The translations under genes were made by a program, and so were the position numbers. 64,000 bases of DNA from assembly GCF_011090165.1 (NCBI RefSeq), contig NZ_JAADJT010000009.1, positions 1 through 64,000 of the forward strand, written 5' to 3'. Positions 25,646 to 34,601 of this stretch are shown in pieces. The stretch's first letter is position 1. Each line of letters starts with the position of its first letter. The notes under the pieces are model-generated. The model had not been told where the DNA came from. It ran no database searches and saw nothing but the letters and a program-made list of their open reading frames with translations. The DNA comes from Duganella aceris. Lineage in GTDB: Bacteria > Pseudomonadota > Gammaproteobacteria > Burkholderiales > Burkholderiaceae_D.

Positions 25646-25872
25646 TGCTCACCCCGGAAATCAGCAAGCGAGTAGCCGAGGCCGCCGAAGGTTGGCCGGC
25701 CGGCGACCTGGCTCGCCCCGGCGGCAACGCGGCGCTCCCACTCGATACGGCCCGCGCGCACCTCGCTCAGATCCTCCATGCGTAGGGCGCGATCGCCGAA
25801 GCGCACCTCCTTGCCTTCGAGGATAGCGGCTTCGGCGGTCATGTACTTGGCGAGCATTTCGGCGGGGGTCAT
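25642..25872 (-). CDS. head-tail connector gpW
   Basis: 76 residues: MTPAEMLAKYMTAEAAILEGKEVRFGDRALRMEDLSEVRAGR is the gpW pattern of two helices around a beta-hairpin, and YSLADFR near the end is also typical. gpW binds below the portal after packaging and stops DNA leaking out. It lies between the Mor-like gene and portal and overlaps portal by 4 bp. Confidence 0.88.
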   Translation of the reverse strand: MTPAEMLAKYMTAEAAILEGKEVRFGDRALRMEDLSEVRAGRIEWERRVAAGASQVAGRPTFGGLGYSLADFRGEQ

Positions 25873-25875
25873 AGG

Positions 25876-26235
25876 TCATTCCTCGGTTTGGACGCCTGAA
25901 GTTACCGTGTGCCGAGTCTCTTTTCTACGGAAAGAGGAGACACCTGCAGCCTCGTCCGCGCTGCGTAGGTCCTTGTAAAACTGGCCGCGGCTAATCCCGA
26001 ACTCCGCCTGCAGCTCGCGCCGGTTGGTCATGTTGTAGCGCGCGCGGATCGCCTGACGGCGGGCCTCGACATCGACGGCGATCTTCTTGACGTACACTGC
26101 CTGGCCGCCCCAATCCCGCCGCAAGCGCGCCTCCAGCTTGCAAACGACGTCGTCCGCCAACACCTCCGCGCCCAGCAAGGCACGCGCCTCCTGGATCATG
26201 GCGCTGACGATGTCGTACTGTTGTTCTTGATTCAT
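25876..26235 (-). CDS. Mor/C-type transcription activator-like protein
   Basis: 119 residues. The C-terminal helix-turn-helix ARYNMTNRRELQAEFGISRGQFYKDLR (~residues 65-91, quoted in family terms) resembles Mor/C activators of Mu-like phages, preceded by a helical dimerisation region. The last ~25 codons coincide with copy 2 of the 29-bp repeat (GVSSFRRKETRHTV). It overlaps the terminase stop by 4 bp inside the packaging operon. A late-gene activator is the obvious guess, but a Mor-like gene embedded in the operon it would activate is unusual. Confidence 0.7.
   Translation of the reverse strand: MNQEQQYDIVSAMIQEARALLGAEVLADDVVCKLEARLRRDWGGQAVYVKKIAVDVEARRQAIRARYNMTNRRELQAEFGISRGQFYKDLRSADEAAGVSSFRRKETRHTVTSGVQTEE
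25913..25941. repeat. 29-bp imperfect inverted repeat, copy 2
   Basis: Near-identical to 21081-21109 (two differences). This copy is inside the 3' end of the Mor-like gene and encodes VSSFRRKETR; copy 1 would read VSSLRRNETR in the equivalent frame but is noncoding there. Conservation of the paired arms suggests selection on DNA or RNA structure. Confidence 0.7.
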
Positions 26236-28301
26236 TTAAATCCTCTACTTGACCAATCGTCGGATGCGAACGAACTGCTGGCGGACTGGGAGCGCAGCGG
26301 CGCTGCCGTCCGCGTGGCCACCGGCGTAGGTGCAGGTGGCGGCGTCGACGCGGCCGGCATGCTGATGGTCATCGGTGTGTTGAACAGGTCATCTATCGCC
26401 GGCTGAACTTCCGCCTCCAGCTGGTCCCAGAATTTCGCCGTTTTTTTCGCCAGCTCGAGGTGCGTTTCGAGCCATACCAGGTAGACGGTGCAATCCCAGG
26501 CCTCGACCCGTTTGCGCATCGCCGTCCAGCGCGATTCCTTTCCGTAGGCGGTAGCTCGCTCAACACGAGCCTCGCCCGCCATTTGCCTGAAGAATTCATC
26601 GCTCGCGTCCTTTGAAAAATGCATGTAGCCGGGCCCGGCGCGCTCGATACCGAGGCGGCCATAAATTAGATCTTTTGCCAAGTTGGTTCCGACGCGCCAC
26701 AGCATCATCCCGCGCTTGCGGACCTTGCCGCGCCAGTCGATGTCGACGCGGGAGACACCATCCTTGATGTGCTTCTCTCGCCCGGAGCTGCCGCGCACGG
26801 CGAAGACTTTCCTGGCCGCGTGCGTGTGCACGAAGTTGTACACAGCCTGGGTGTGGTGGCCTTGGCTGTCGATTGAGCTGGCGTGGATCTTTAGCTTGGT
26901 GCCGGCGGCGTGTTGGAATTCCGTCTCGAACAGGTACTCGGCAACGTCCTGCCATACCTGGTCTTCCGACGGGTTGCCGTAAAAGATTTTGTAATCGACC
27001 TGCCAGGTCTCACAGCCGCGCCCGTAGGCGCGCACGGTAATCTCGATGCGATTGTCTTGGGTGTCGCCGCCGGCCAGCAGCAGCAGGCCGCCGCGCGGCA
27101 CCGTGCCGAAGGTGTGCGGCTCGGCGCGCTCCTTCAACTGCTCGGCGTCGGTCTTCTCCATTTCCAGCGCCCAGGGCAGGCCCAGCGTGGTGTTGGTGAA
27201 CGTCTTGAGCTTGGTGATGTCGCCGCTTTGCGCCTTCTCGAAGGCCTCCAGGAACTCGTCGACCAGGTTCGCCCAGGTCGCCGCAGGACTGTACGCGGTC
27301 CAGACATGGAAGGCGATGTGCTCTAGCGGCGCGATCACAGCGCCGGCGCCGTTGCGGAACACGCCGGCGGCGTCGATGGTGATGCTGCCGTCGGCGTTTT
27401 GCCAGCGCCCCTGCTCGGCCACCGCCAGGTATTCGGCCTGCGTGATCAACAGGCCGCATTCCTGGTTCGGGCAAAGGTGGCGCGCCGATGTCGGGTCGCC
27501 GTTCACCCACTTAAACCCTGTCGTCTCGTCTTTCTTCCCCCATACCAGCGGATGGAACAGACCGCAGCCCGGGCACGGAATGGCGTACTTGAAGCGCTCG
27601 TCGGCGCCGTTGTAGCGGTCCTCGATCAGCGAGAAGCCGGACAGCTTCGGCGTCGATCCGGTGACCATCTTGGGGAAGGTCGCGCCCTCGACGCGCTTGG
27701 CCGCCAGCTTATCGGGCGAGCCCTCCTTCTCGATGTCCCGCAGGAACGCATCAAGCTCGTCGAGGAAAGCGACGTCCACCGAGATACGGCGGTACGCGCG
27801 CGCTGCGGTGCCGCCGCGCGTGTGCAGCAGGCAGCCCAAGAACTTCTTCTGCGCCAGCGTGTTGTCCTTGTTGCGCGCCATGTGGGCCGGCATCGCCTTG
27901 GCCATCACCTTGACGTCGCGCAGCATGGTGTCCAGCTCGGTCTTGACGAACTCGTCGTTGTCACCGTCCGTCGGCTGCCACAGCACCTGGTTGCGGCGCT
28001 TGTGCTCGGCGAAGTAGCCGATCGCGGCCAGCAGGATTTTCGTGTAGCCGACCCGCGCCGACTTCATGAAGTCGATGAAACGGATATCGTCGTTGCTGAT
28101 GCACGCCATGATGGCGCGCTGGAACGGCCATGGCCGCCAGTCCTGTTCGACGTACGACGATTCTTTCGACAGGTAAAAGTTCGCGCGTGACCACTCCTCC
28201 AGCGTCATCGGCTCGGGCACGCCGAAGGCGCCCAGCCCGCGCGCCAGCGTCGAGGCCAGCTCTTGCGATTTCCAGTTGACAACCTCGTACATGTTGCTCA
28301 C
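26232..28301 (-). CDS. terminase large subunit, lambda gpA family
   Basis: 689 residues. The N-terminal ATPase half has the family motifs TLEEWSRANFYLSKESSYVEQDWRPWPFQRAIM (~35-65, quoted in part), KSARVGYTKILLAAIGY as the Walker A-like region, FLDELDAF as Walker B, and GSTPK for coupling. The C-terminal nuclease half contains GGDTQDNRIEI and ASSIDSQGHHT, with metal-binding acids. It cuts concatemers at cos and drives packaging into the portal. The start overlaps the Nu1-like gene by 4 bp. Confidence 0.92.
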   Translation of the reverse strand: MSNMYEVVNWKSQELASTLARGLGAFGVPEPMTLEEWSRANFYLSKESSYVEQDWRPWPFQRAIMACISNDDIRFIDFMKSARVGYTKILLAAIGYFAEHKRRNQVLWQPTDGDNDEFVKTELDTMLRDVKVMAKAMPAHMARNKDNTLAQKKFLGCLLHTRGGTAARAYRRISVDVAFLDELDAFLRDIEKEGSPDKLAAKRVEGATFPKMVTGSTPKLSGFSLIEDRYNGADERFKYAIPCPGCGLFHPLVWGKKDETTGFKWVNGDPTSARHLCPNQECGLLITQAEYLAVAEQGRWQNADGSITIDAAGVFRNGAGAVIAPLEHIAFHVWTAYSPAATWANLVDEFLEAFEKAQSGDITKLKTFTNTTLGLPWALEMEKTDAEQLKERAEPHTFGTVPRGGLLLLAGGDTQDNRIEITVRAYGRGCETWQVDYKIFYGNPSEDQVWQDVAEYLFETEFQHAAGTKLKIHASSIDSQGHHTQAVYNFVHTHAARKVFAVRGSSGREKHIKDGVSRVDIDWRGKVRKRGMMLWRVGTNLAKDLIYGRLGIERAGPGYMHFSKDASDEFFRQMAGEARVERATAYGKESRWTAMRKRVEAWDCTVYLVWLETHLELAKKTAKFWDQLEAEVQPAIDDLFNTPMTISMPAASTPPPAPTPVATRTAAPLRSQSASSSFASDDWSSRGFK

Positions 28302-28822
28302 GGATCGATCTCCTCTTCGGTCGACTCGTCAACGTCGTCGGTCGCCTCCTCATCCCGCAGATCGGCCAGCGACATGGCCGCCACGATGTTGCGCACGCGC
28401 GCGATCTCGGCGCCGATGGTCGAGATCTCCTCGGCCGACAGCGCCGGCACGCGGCGCCGCACGCCGCCGGGTATGGCGTCGAGCATGCCGGCGATGCGCG
28501 CGCCGGCTTTGGACAGCACTTCCTCCAGCAGCGCCACCGGCGCCAGCTCCTTCAGCGAGACCGCATTTTGCAGCGCCACGCGGATGCGCTGCTCGCGCGC
28601 CAGCCCGGCCCGCTCAGTCGCCAAGTCCAGATCGCCGCTGGCGGCGCGGCCGGCGGCCTGCTCGCGCAAGTGCGAGCAGTAGGCGTGCAGCACCTGCAAG
28701 CCCGGCGCGCTCGTATCCAACACGCCGCGTCCCACCAGGTTGCCGACAGCCTGCTGGCTGATGCCGACCAGCGAACCGAAATCCGCCTGAGTCATAGGCT
28801 TGGTCAGGTCACGATCTGACAA
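28298..28822 (-). CDS. terminase small subunit, Nu1-like
   Basis: 174 residues. An N-terminal winged helix-turn-helix (MTQADFGSLVGISQQAVGNLVGRGVL, ~residues 10-35) is followed by a helical middle (YCSHLREQAAGRAASGDLDLATERAGLAREQRIRVALQN) and an acidic tail (EEATDDVDESTEEEIDP). This matches Nu1/DUF1441-type cos-binding subunits. It recognises the packaging site and recruits the large subunit. The acidic tail likely contacts gpA. cos would be expected just upstream (28823-29002). Confidence 0.82.
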   Translation of the reverse strand: MSDRDLTKPMTQADFGSLVGISQQAVGNLVGRGVLDTSAPGLQVLHAYCSHLREQAAGRAASGDLDLATERAGLAREQRIRVALQNAVSLKELAPVALLEEVLSKAGARIAGMLDAIPGGVRRRVPALSAEEISTIGAEIARVRNIVAAMSLADLRDEEATDDVDESTEEEIDP

Positions 28823-29002
28823 TACAACCCCCTAGGAATGGGCCTGTGACTAGCGCGAAGTCAGGGTTCGAATTACCCCTGACAGCCAGTGCTGGGGAGT
28901 ACCTTGGGGAAATATTTGATGTTGCCACTGATGCAACTTTCGACCCATCGGTCTGTTGCTCCTGACACATCAAAATGCCCCGGGCGCGGGGTTGACGGCT
29001 GG
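28823..29002. other. noncoding gap before the terminase genes; candidate cos region
   Basis: No gene is supported in these 180 bp. Lambda-type phages have cos directly upstream of Nu1. The gap contains an inverted repeat (GTCAGGG ... CCCTGAC, about 28859-28882) and a C/G-rich palindromic patch near 28979-28991. I cannot identify a cosN cut site by eye. Confidence 0.35.
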
Positions 29003-29755
29003 TCATCGGGCGGTCTCCTGCGCTTCGCGGAAGGCGCGCGTGAACTCGCCGTCGAAGTCGGTCTTGACCGTCTGCTCGACCACGTACTTGAAGTCGAAGA
29101 TGGGCTGGTATAGGGCTGAGCGCACGAACAGCAGCACCGGCTTGATGGCCGTGCCGCCATTGAAGTTGATGCGCTGATAGACGCCAAACGGCAGCCGATC
29201 GCCTGGAGTGCCGACGAAGTAGACGAAGCCCTGCACGCGCTTGCTGCCGCGCGCGAGGCGGGCCTTGCCTTTGTCGGTCATGTTGGCCTTGTAGCCCATC
29301 TCGGGAAAGGCACGGAAGAAAGCCAGGATCTGCACAATCTGCCCTCGGCTCATGTTGCCGTAGTTGTCCACCTTGGCGCCCTGCCCCGGCACTGCGCGGT
29401 AGCCCACCGGCATCACGCCAGCAGCGGTCAGCGCCACCTCGAAGCGCTTGAGCTTTCGCTGACCGCCGCTCACTTGTGCGGCGAGGAACTTCGACGCCGG
29501 CACAGCCTTGGTCGAATCGTCCTTCAGCTTTACCTCGGCCTCCAGCCTGGTCGTCGTGGCAGGCCGCGTGAACGTGCTGCTGAGCGTGAAGGGCGTGGGG
29601 TTGCGGAACACATCCCGCATCTCGCGCACCTCCGCCAGCTCAGCCCTCTTCGCGGTGCGCGTCAGCGCCACCCTGGTGGCGAACCGCACCTGCTTCTGGC
29701 CCCCGACTACGGTCGAGGTCAGCCCGACGATTGCCTGTCGCACGTCAATGGCCAT
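29003..29755 (-). CDS. phage protein of unknown function (minor-tail-like)
   Basis: 250 residues. N-terminal VRFATRVALTRTAKRAELAEVREMRDVFRNPTPFTLSSTF and the later QTVKTDFDGEFTRAFREA resemble tail-completion or minor-tail proteins of the Z/HK97-gp10 kind, which begin with a helical ALTRTA segment. The middle is basic (GQRKLKRFEVAL, DKGKARLARGSKRV). It lies between replication and packaging genes rather than in the tail module, so the resemblance may mislead. Confidence 0.55.
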   Translation of the reverse strand: MAIDVRQAIVGLTSTVVGGQKQVRFATRVALTRTAKRAELAEVREMRDVFRNPTPFTLSSTFTRPATTTRLEAEVKLKDDSTKAVPASKFLAAQVSGGQRKLKRFEVALTAAGVMPVGYRAVPGQGAKVDNYGNMSRGQIVQILAFFRAFPEMGYKANMTDKGKARLARGSKRVQGFVYFVGTPGDRLPFGVYQRINFNGGTAIKPVLLFVRSALYQPIFDFKYVVEQTVKTDFDGEFTRAFREAQETAR

Positions 29756-30403
29756 CAGCGCATCCCCAGCGCTTGCTGCGCTATCTTCACGCAGTGGATC
29801 GACGCCGCGTCGCCGCGCGCAAGCACGTCACGCGCCCATTTGCGGCCGTCGCCCTCGGGCTTCGTGTTCTGGTCCTTGAGCTTCATCCGCGCGAGCAGTT
29901 CCCTCGCCTTGGCCGGCGCCGTCGCGCTCTTCCCGGGCGCTGGCAGCTGCGGCGCCGGCGCCGGCACCTGCTCAATCTCAGCCTTCCCCAGCTCGGCGAT
30001 CAGCGCGGCTTCCCAGCGAGTCCGCAGCACAGCGTACGGCTGCGTCGCAACCTCGCGCCGGCCGACACGGACCCAGGCCCAATAGATCGCTGGCGTTGAC
30101 CACGTATCCGGTTCGCCGCGATCGCGCCGAGCACCCTGCTCCGCCGCCTCGTGAAACGCCACGATCGGATCTACCGGCGGCCTGCACATGGCGATAAATT
30201 CCGGCAGCGTGGGCGGCCATGGCCGGGTGTTCAGCGCGGCGACGCCAGCGCACAGCTGCGCGTTGGTAAGCGCACCGAGCTCAAGCGCCCAATGCTGCTT
30301 CACTCCAGCGGTGTCGGTGCCGCGCCACTGGTCGGCCAGCTTCGTGCCGTAGGTGAAAGCCATTTTCTTGAACAGGCTCTCGATCCAGTGCTTGGGTATG
30401 GCC

Positions 30404-31312
<909 letters not shown>

Positions 31313-31407
31313 TCGCTGGCGACCCCGTTCGGGCTTCCAGCAACCGCCGACCCAAGTGTGAGAAGATTGTTTGCTGTCACTTTATTAACGTCACCTGGAA
31401 AACGAAT

Positions 31408-31668
31408 ATGCAAAAGGAAATTTACGAGAACAAGCGTCGTTATCATGAAGCGTCCGGCGGCTTGAACTACGGCCTCGAAGTGTTCGGCGACGTTATCGCC
31501 GAACGCGAGGGCTATAGGTCCGTCAAAGGTATCGACGCGGTGCACTTCTACCTGATCCATAAATTCTCGTGGCTCCCGCGCGATGTCATTGGAATGAGCT
31601 TCGAGCACCTTCGATTTGTTCTATCCGAAGAGCTAGAAGGCTGGACTCTGCCTCCAGCCGCACGATAG
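31408..31668 (+). CDS. small hypothetical protein opposing the replication operon
   Basis: 86 residues, MQKEIYENKRRYHEASGGLNYG onward, with a well-mixed composition and a C-terminal IHKFSWLPRDVIGMSFEHLRFVLSEEL helix pair. It is preferred over the antisense frame at 31309-31608, which has an unnatural composition. It runs against the surrounding leftward genes and overlaps the next gene's 3' end by 83 bp, which lowers confidence. No family recognised. Confidence 0.45.
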   Translation: MQKEIYENKRRYHEASGGLNYGLEVFGDVIAEREGYRSVKGIDAVHFYLIHKFSWLPRDVIGMSFEHLRFVLSEELEGWTLPPAAR

Positions 31669-31816
31669 AATCCGTCAGCTCGCCATCGCTGGCCACCAAA
31701 GCGGCCTTTAGATGGCACTGCAATACAGCGAGCCGGGCACGCCGCTCTGCAAGAACCAGATCGAGATACGCGCCTCCGCTTGAGCCAGGGACTGCGACAA
31801 GCACGCCCTGGCTCAC
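31586..31816 (-). CDS. small helical protein of the early leftward operon
   Basis: 76 residues from a GTG that overlaps the preceding stop as GTGA. Residues ~20-70 form long amphipathic helices (LVLAERRARLAVLQCHLKAAL; IVRLEAESSLLALRIEQIEG), suggesting a coiled coil. The function is unknown. Translational coupling to the YmfL-like regulator argues that it is real. Confidence 0.5.
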   Translation of the reverse strand: MSQGVLVAVPGSSGGAYLDLVLAERRARLAVLQCHLKAALVASDGELTDSIVRLEAESSLLALRIEQIEGARSSFQ

Positions 31817-32286
31817 TTCGCCACCTCACGCGCGGCCGCATCCGCAGGCCTGCGGCAATAAACGCGGAACATCGTCGTCATCAGCTCCTTCATCGTCTTG
31901 TGCATAGCACCCTCGATGCGTTGCAGCTTGACGCGCTCGCGCGCATCGATCTCTCCATCCTCAATGGCCGCGCGGTACTCGCGCGACAGGTCGCCGATCT
32001 CGCCGTACAGTTCGTGGAACTTACTTTCCAGTTCGACGCCATCCAGCGGGCCAGCAGTCGGCAATTCAATGAAGACTCCCCCCGACGCTGCGGCCACGGC
32101 CTGGGCGAACAAGGTCGTCCCGGAATATGCCTGCACCATCATCGCGGTCTCGACGCGCATGCCGTGCCCGTTCAGCTCGTACACACGGGCCTCCAGCGAA
32201 GATCGCTTCATGCCTAATGTGGCGGCAGTGCCATTCCAGCCGTGCACGGTGATCATGTCCTTAAAAGACTGCGTGAAATCGCTCAC
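31813..32286 (-). CDS. CII/YmfL-like DNA-binding regulator
   Basis: 157 residues from a GTG at 32284-32286 with GGAAGGA in front; an ATG five codons earlier has its ribosome site too close. The start SDFTQSFKDMITVHGWNGTAATLGMKRSSLEARVYELNGHGMRVETAMMVQ has the helix-turn-helix and RVYE-KGQ-like pattern of YmfL/CII-type phage regulators (motif in the first 50 residues). The C-terminal half is helical. It is an early gene of the Cro operon and could activate lysogeny or delayed early genes. Confidence 0.7.
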   Translation of the reverse strand: MSDFTQSFKDMITVHGWNGTAATLGMKRSSLEARVYELNGHGMRVETAMMVQAYSGTTLFAQAVAAASGGVFIELPTAGPLDGVELESKFHELYGEIGDLSREYRAAIEDGEIDARERVKLQRIEGAMHKTMKELMTTMFRVYCRRPADAAAREVAK

Positions 32287-32409
32287 AGGTATTCCTTCCA
32301 TTCCCTACGTTGTAAACCTGGCCACCGCGCTATACGATTGCCTCATTGATAATCGACAAACCCAAATCCCAATGCGCCCCTATTTGCTCTCCAAACCTGA
32401 ATTCGGCTG

Positions 32410-32613
32410 CTACCCAATTCCGGGACCTATTCGCGATTTACCGTCCCACGTCAACCAATCCCCTAGCCGCATCCAGAGCGACCTCGGTGTGGGCGGCGCC
32501 AGCGGAGCACACAATGATTTGGAGCGCTTGGCTCGGCGCATGGACGTCCCACCGGGAAACTTCACGCGAGAGGTTTTGCCGCGCCAGGCGGCGGGCTTGT
32601 TGTTCTTATTCAT
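32410..32613 (-). CDS. small basic hypothetical protein
   Basis: 67 residues from an ATG at 32611-32613 with AAGGG eight bases upstream: MNKNNKPAAWRGKTSRVKFP onward. It is strongly basic with Trp/Pro-rich C-terminal end (MRLGDWLTWDGKSRIGPGIG). It lies between the Cro-like gene and the CII-like regulator, where lambdoid phages carry small regulators. No homology recognised, and composition alone is weak evidence. Confidence 0.4.
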   Translation of the reverse strand: MNKNNKPAAWRGKTSRVKFPGGTSMRRAKRSKSLCAPLAPPTPRSLWMRLGDWLTWDGKSRIGPGIG

Positions 32614-32705
32614 GTCATTCCCTTGTGAAATCAATTTCCTAGAGGCAATCTCTTGGGCAAAAAAAGAGCCAGCGCTTCAGTGCCGGCGAAATACGTCGCG
32701 CTCTA

Positions 32706-32963
32706 TTAACTTTGAAGAGGATTCGAAGCACACCCGGACGGGTTTTGCTGCATGTCTTCCAATGCAGACATCCCGTATATCTCATCAAAAGTGACGCGAT
32801 GTCCCATTGATTGCGCGTACCGAATTAGCCGGGCCGCAACATCTGGAGGCATACGCTGCCCCCGCTCGTAATGGGAAACGTTACCTTGCGTCACGGCCAA
32901 AGCATCGGCCATCACCATTTGTGTCACGCCGAGTCGCGCTCGTATCGAAGAGATTGAGTTCAT
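32706..32963 (-). CDS. Cro-like XRE repressor
   Basis: 85 residues. A helix-turn-helix RARLGVTQMVMADALAVTQGNVSHYERGQRMPPDVAARLI (~8-47, quoted by segment) is typical of Cro/C1-type XRE proteins, followed by ~35 residues. It is the first gene of the leftward lytic operon, divergent from CI, and starts 8 bp from a strong promoter whose operators would be bound by CI and probably by this protein. Confidence 0.85.
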   Translation of the reverse strand: MNSISSIRARLGVTQMVMADALAVTQGNVSHYERGQRMPPDVAARLIRYAQSMGHRVTFDEIYGMSALEDMQQNPSGCASNPLQS

Positions 32964-32970
32964 ACGTCAA

Positions 32971-33009
32971 ATATTAGTCTGACTGCTTATCTATGTCAAC
33001 AGTCTGACT
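32971..33009 (-). promoter_or_regulatory. leftward early promoter with two repressor operators
   Basis: On the minus strand TTGACA (32994-32999), a 17-bp spacer and TAATAT (32971-32976) form a near-ideal sigma-70 promoter. AGTCTGACT palindromes at 32976-32984 and 33001-33009 overlap the -10 and flank the -35, centres 25 bp apart. The same architecture is repeated at 34174-34212. Confidence 0.85.
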
Positions 33010-33046
33010 AATTGAATTTTATTAGTGTTCCTTATATTGTTGACAG

Positions 33047-33832
33047 ATGCCAGCCCTTCCCCTATCCCAACAACAACTCACCGACGCCGCAAAGCTGAAG
33101 TCGTTATTTCTTCAGTGGCAACAAACACGTCGTGATGCCCGCCTGCCGCCGTCTCAAGAGGCCGCAGCCGAATATCTTGGTTTCGGTCAGAGCGCGCTAG
33201 CGCAATACCTCAACGGGAAAATCCCGCTGAACGTCGATGCCGCGCTCAAGCTTGCGCATTTACTTGGCGTGCAGGTCGGCGACTTCAGCACAACGCTGGC
33301 TCAACAAATCTCGCAACTTTCAGATGCAATCACAAACGTTGATGACTCCGGCGGCGCATTAGCATTCCCAGGCGCACGGGGCATTACCGATGACGACGAC
33401 ATGGCGCCAGAGACAGTCGGAATAAAAATGGTTGCCCTACACCTGCAGGCGGGAGTCACGGGCTTCGAGACGCAGGATGCGTTTGAAGATGGCGGTAAAC
33501 TTCACGTGCCGAGACAATGGGTGGAGGAGAATGACCTCGACCCACAGTCACTCCTAGGCATAAAAGTTAAAGGTGATAGCATGGTGCCCCTGATGTATGA
33601 AGGAGACATCGCGGTCATCAATATTAATGACCGTGCGCGCGTGAATGGCGGCGTTTTTGCTTTAAATTACAATGGCCAAGCGGTAATTAAGCGTCTGAAG
33701 TACGAACGACGCGAATGGTGGCTGGCTTCAGAAAATCCCGAATTCAGGCCAGAACCTTGCAAACAAGGCGACTGTAACGTTGTCGGCCGTGTCGTGCGAT
33801 TCGAACCGCGAAATTTCAGGGACCGCCTGTGA
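33047..33832 (+). CDS. cI: CI-type phage repressor, XRE plus S24 peptidase
   Basis: 261 residues. The N-terminal helix-turn-helix (PPSQEAAAEYLGFGQSALAQYLNGKIPLNVDAALKLAHLLG, ~34-74, by segment) binds operators. The C-terminal S24 domain has Ser178 in KGDSM and Lys215 in AVIKRL, 37 residues apart as in LexA. AG pairs at ~109-110 region and 135-136 are candidate cleavage sites; I cannot fix one. RecA-stimulated self-cleavage would induce the prophage. The promoter would lie at ~33012-33038, leaving almost no leader before the ATG. Confidence 0.9.
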   Translation: MPALPLSQQQLTDAAKLKSLFLQWQQTRRDARLPPSQEAAAEYLGFGQSALAQYLNGKIPLNVDAALKLAHLLGVQVGDFSTTLAQQISQLSDAITNVDDSGGALAFPGARGITDDDDMAPETVGIKMVALHLQAGVTGFETQDAFEDGGKLHVPRQWVEENDLDPQSLLGIKVKGDSMVPLMYEGDIAVININDRARVNGGVFALNYNGQAVIKRLKYERREWWLASENPEFRPEPCKQGDCNVVGRVVRFEPRNFRDRL

Positions 33833-33848
33833 ATCGTTTTACCATGCC

Positions 33849-34133
33849 ATGCAAACACTAAGGGCTGCGACGGTAGTAGTGCGGGGCGTATCCCTTGCCG
33901 TCATTCTGGTGGAATCTGATCAAACTTATCCAGACAATGCGCGGCGAGTTATCAAAGACGCAGCGAGGATTTTTCCCACCCTACCAATCGTTTTGCTCTC
34001 ACCGCGCGTGCACGGCTTTTCCAGAAGCTACGCGTATTTTGATCTCAATAATTTTATCTGTTTGCTAAACGCAGATGAACTGCCCTGGCGGGATCATCAT
34101 AGGCCTCAGGTCGATAGACCCGTCCCGTTCTAG
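33849..34133 (+). CDS. hypothetical protein downstream of CI
   Basis: 94 residues from the ATG at 33849 (an open frame extends upstream into CI). The sequence TVVVRGVSLAVILVESDQTYPDNARRVIKDAARIFPTLPIVLLSP has a receiver-like strand-helix pattern, and YAYFDLNNFICLLNADELPW follows. It ends 40 bp before the right operator block and is probably made with CI in the lysogen. I do not recognise it; proteins in this slot can modify immunity or exclude other phages. Confidence 0.5.
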   Translation: MQTLRAATVVVRGVSLAVILVESDQTYPDNARRVIKDAARIFPTLPIVLLSPRVHGFSRSYAYFDLNNFICLLNADELPWRDHHRPQVDRPVPF

Positions 34134-34173
34134 AAAAAACAACGGCAACAGCAAAACCTCATACTAAATTATT

Positions 34174-34212
34174 AGTCTGACTGTTGACAACAATAAGCAG
34201 TCCGACTAATAT
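34174..34212 (+). promoter_or_regulatory. rightward early promoter with two repressor operators
   Basis: TTGACA (34184-34189), 17-bp spacer, TAATAT (34207-34212). Operators AGTCTGACT (34174-34182) and AGTCCGACT (34199-34207) are spaced exactly like those of the left promoter, 25 bp centre to centre. It drives the small early genes and, with no terminator visible, the PRTRC cassette. Confidence 0.85.
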
Positions 34213-34246
34213 CCCTCCATTACAGCAACTTGCTGATGGAGAAGAT

Positions 34247-34447
34247 ATGCCACCCACGACCCGCCGAGCAGCACTGAACGCCCTGACCGAGGCGGACACG
34301 CAAGAAATTCTCGTCGCGCTACAACTGCAGATTTGGAAATTTCAGGCGTCGGTCGACGACGGCCTCGATCCTCAGTACTGGCAATCCAAACTCGAAGCGG
34401 GAAAGGCCACGTACGCACGCGTCATGACAATTCGGCTGGCCTCATGA
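34247..34447 (+). CDS. small early protein
   Basis: 66 residues from the ATG at 34247 (GGAGAAG in front): MPPTTRRAALNALTEADTQE followed by an amphipathic helix with LVALQLQIWKFQASVDDGLDP. It is the first gene after the right promoter, ~30 bp from the predicted transcript start. Its stop overlaps the next start as ATGA. No family recognised. Confidence 0.6.
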   Translation: MPPTTRRAALNALTEADTQEILVALQLQIWKFQASVDDGLDPQYWQSKLEAGKATYARVMTIRLAS

Positions 34448-34584
34448 CCACCTTCGCTGTCACGGTCTGCCTGCCCGACCAAGCCCCCATCAAGTTTTAC
34501 GCCATCGGCGCCGGCAGCGGCGACGTCGGCGACTTCATCGCCCTGCACTTCGATGCATGCGGCATTTCTGTCAAACCACTCTAA
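34444..34584 (+). CDS. very small early protein
   Basis: 46 residues, MTTFAVTVCLPDQAPIKFYA onward, with a beta-strand start and AIGAGSGDVGDFIALHFDACGISVKPL after it. The start overlaps the previous stop by 4 bp. The composition is protein-like and similar short proteins occur in early operons of related phages. Its function is unknown. Confidence 0.5.
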   Translation: MTTFAVTVCLPDQAPIKFYAIGAGSGDVGDFIALHFDACGISVKPL

Positions 34585-34601
34585 TCAGCAGGAGCACCAC
34601 C

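Noticed and set aside
28856-28890. A GGTTCGAATT stretch with flanking pairs that looked like a tRNA T-arm
   Set aside because: The stem does not pair in register on either strand and no acceptor, D-arm or anticodon arm can be built around it; it is an isolated hairpin.
32346-32794. Rightward open frames across the region between the Cro-like and CII-like genes
   Set aside because: They run antisense through the Cro-like gene or lack a start signal; only the small leftward ORF at 32410-32613 has a plausible ribosome site.
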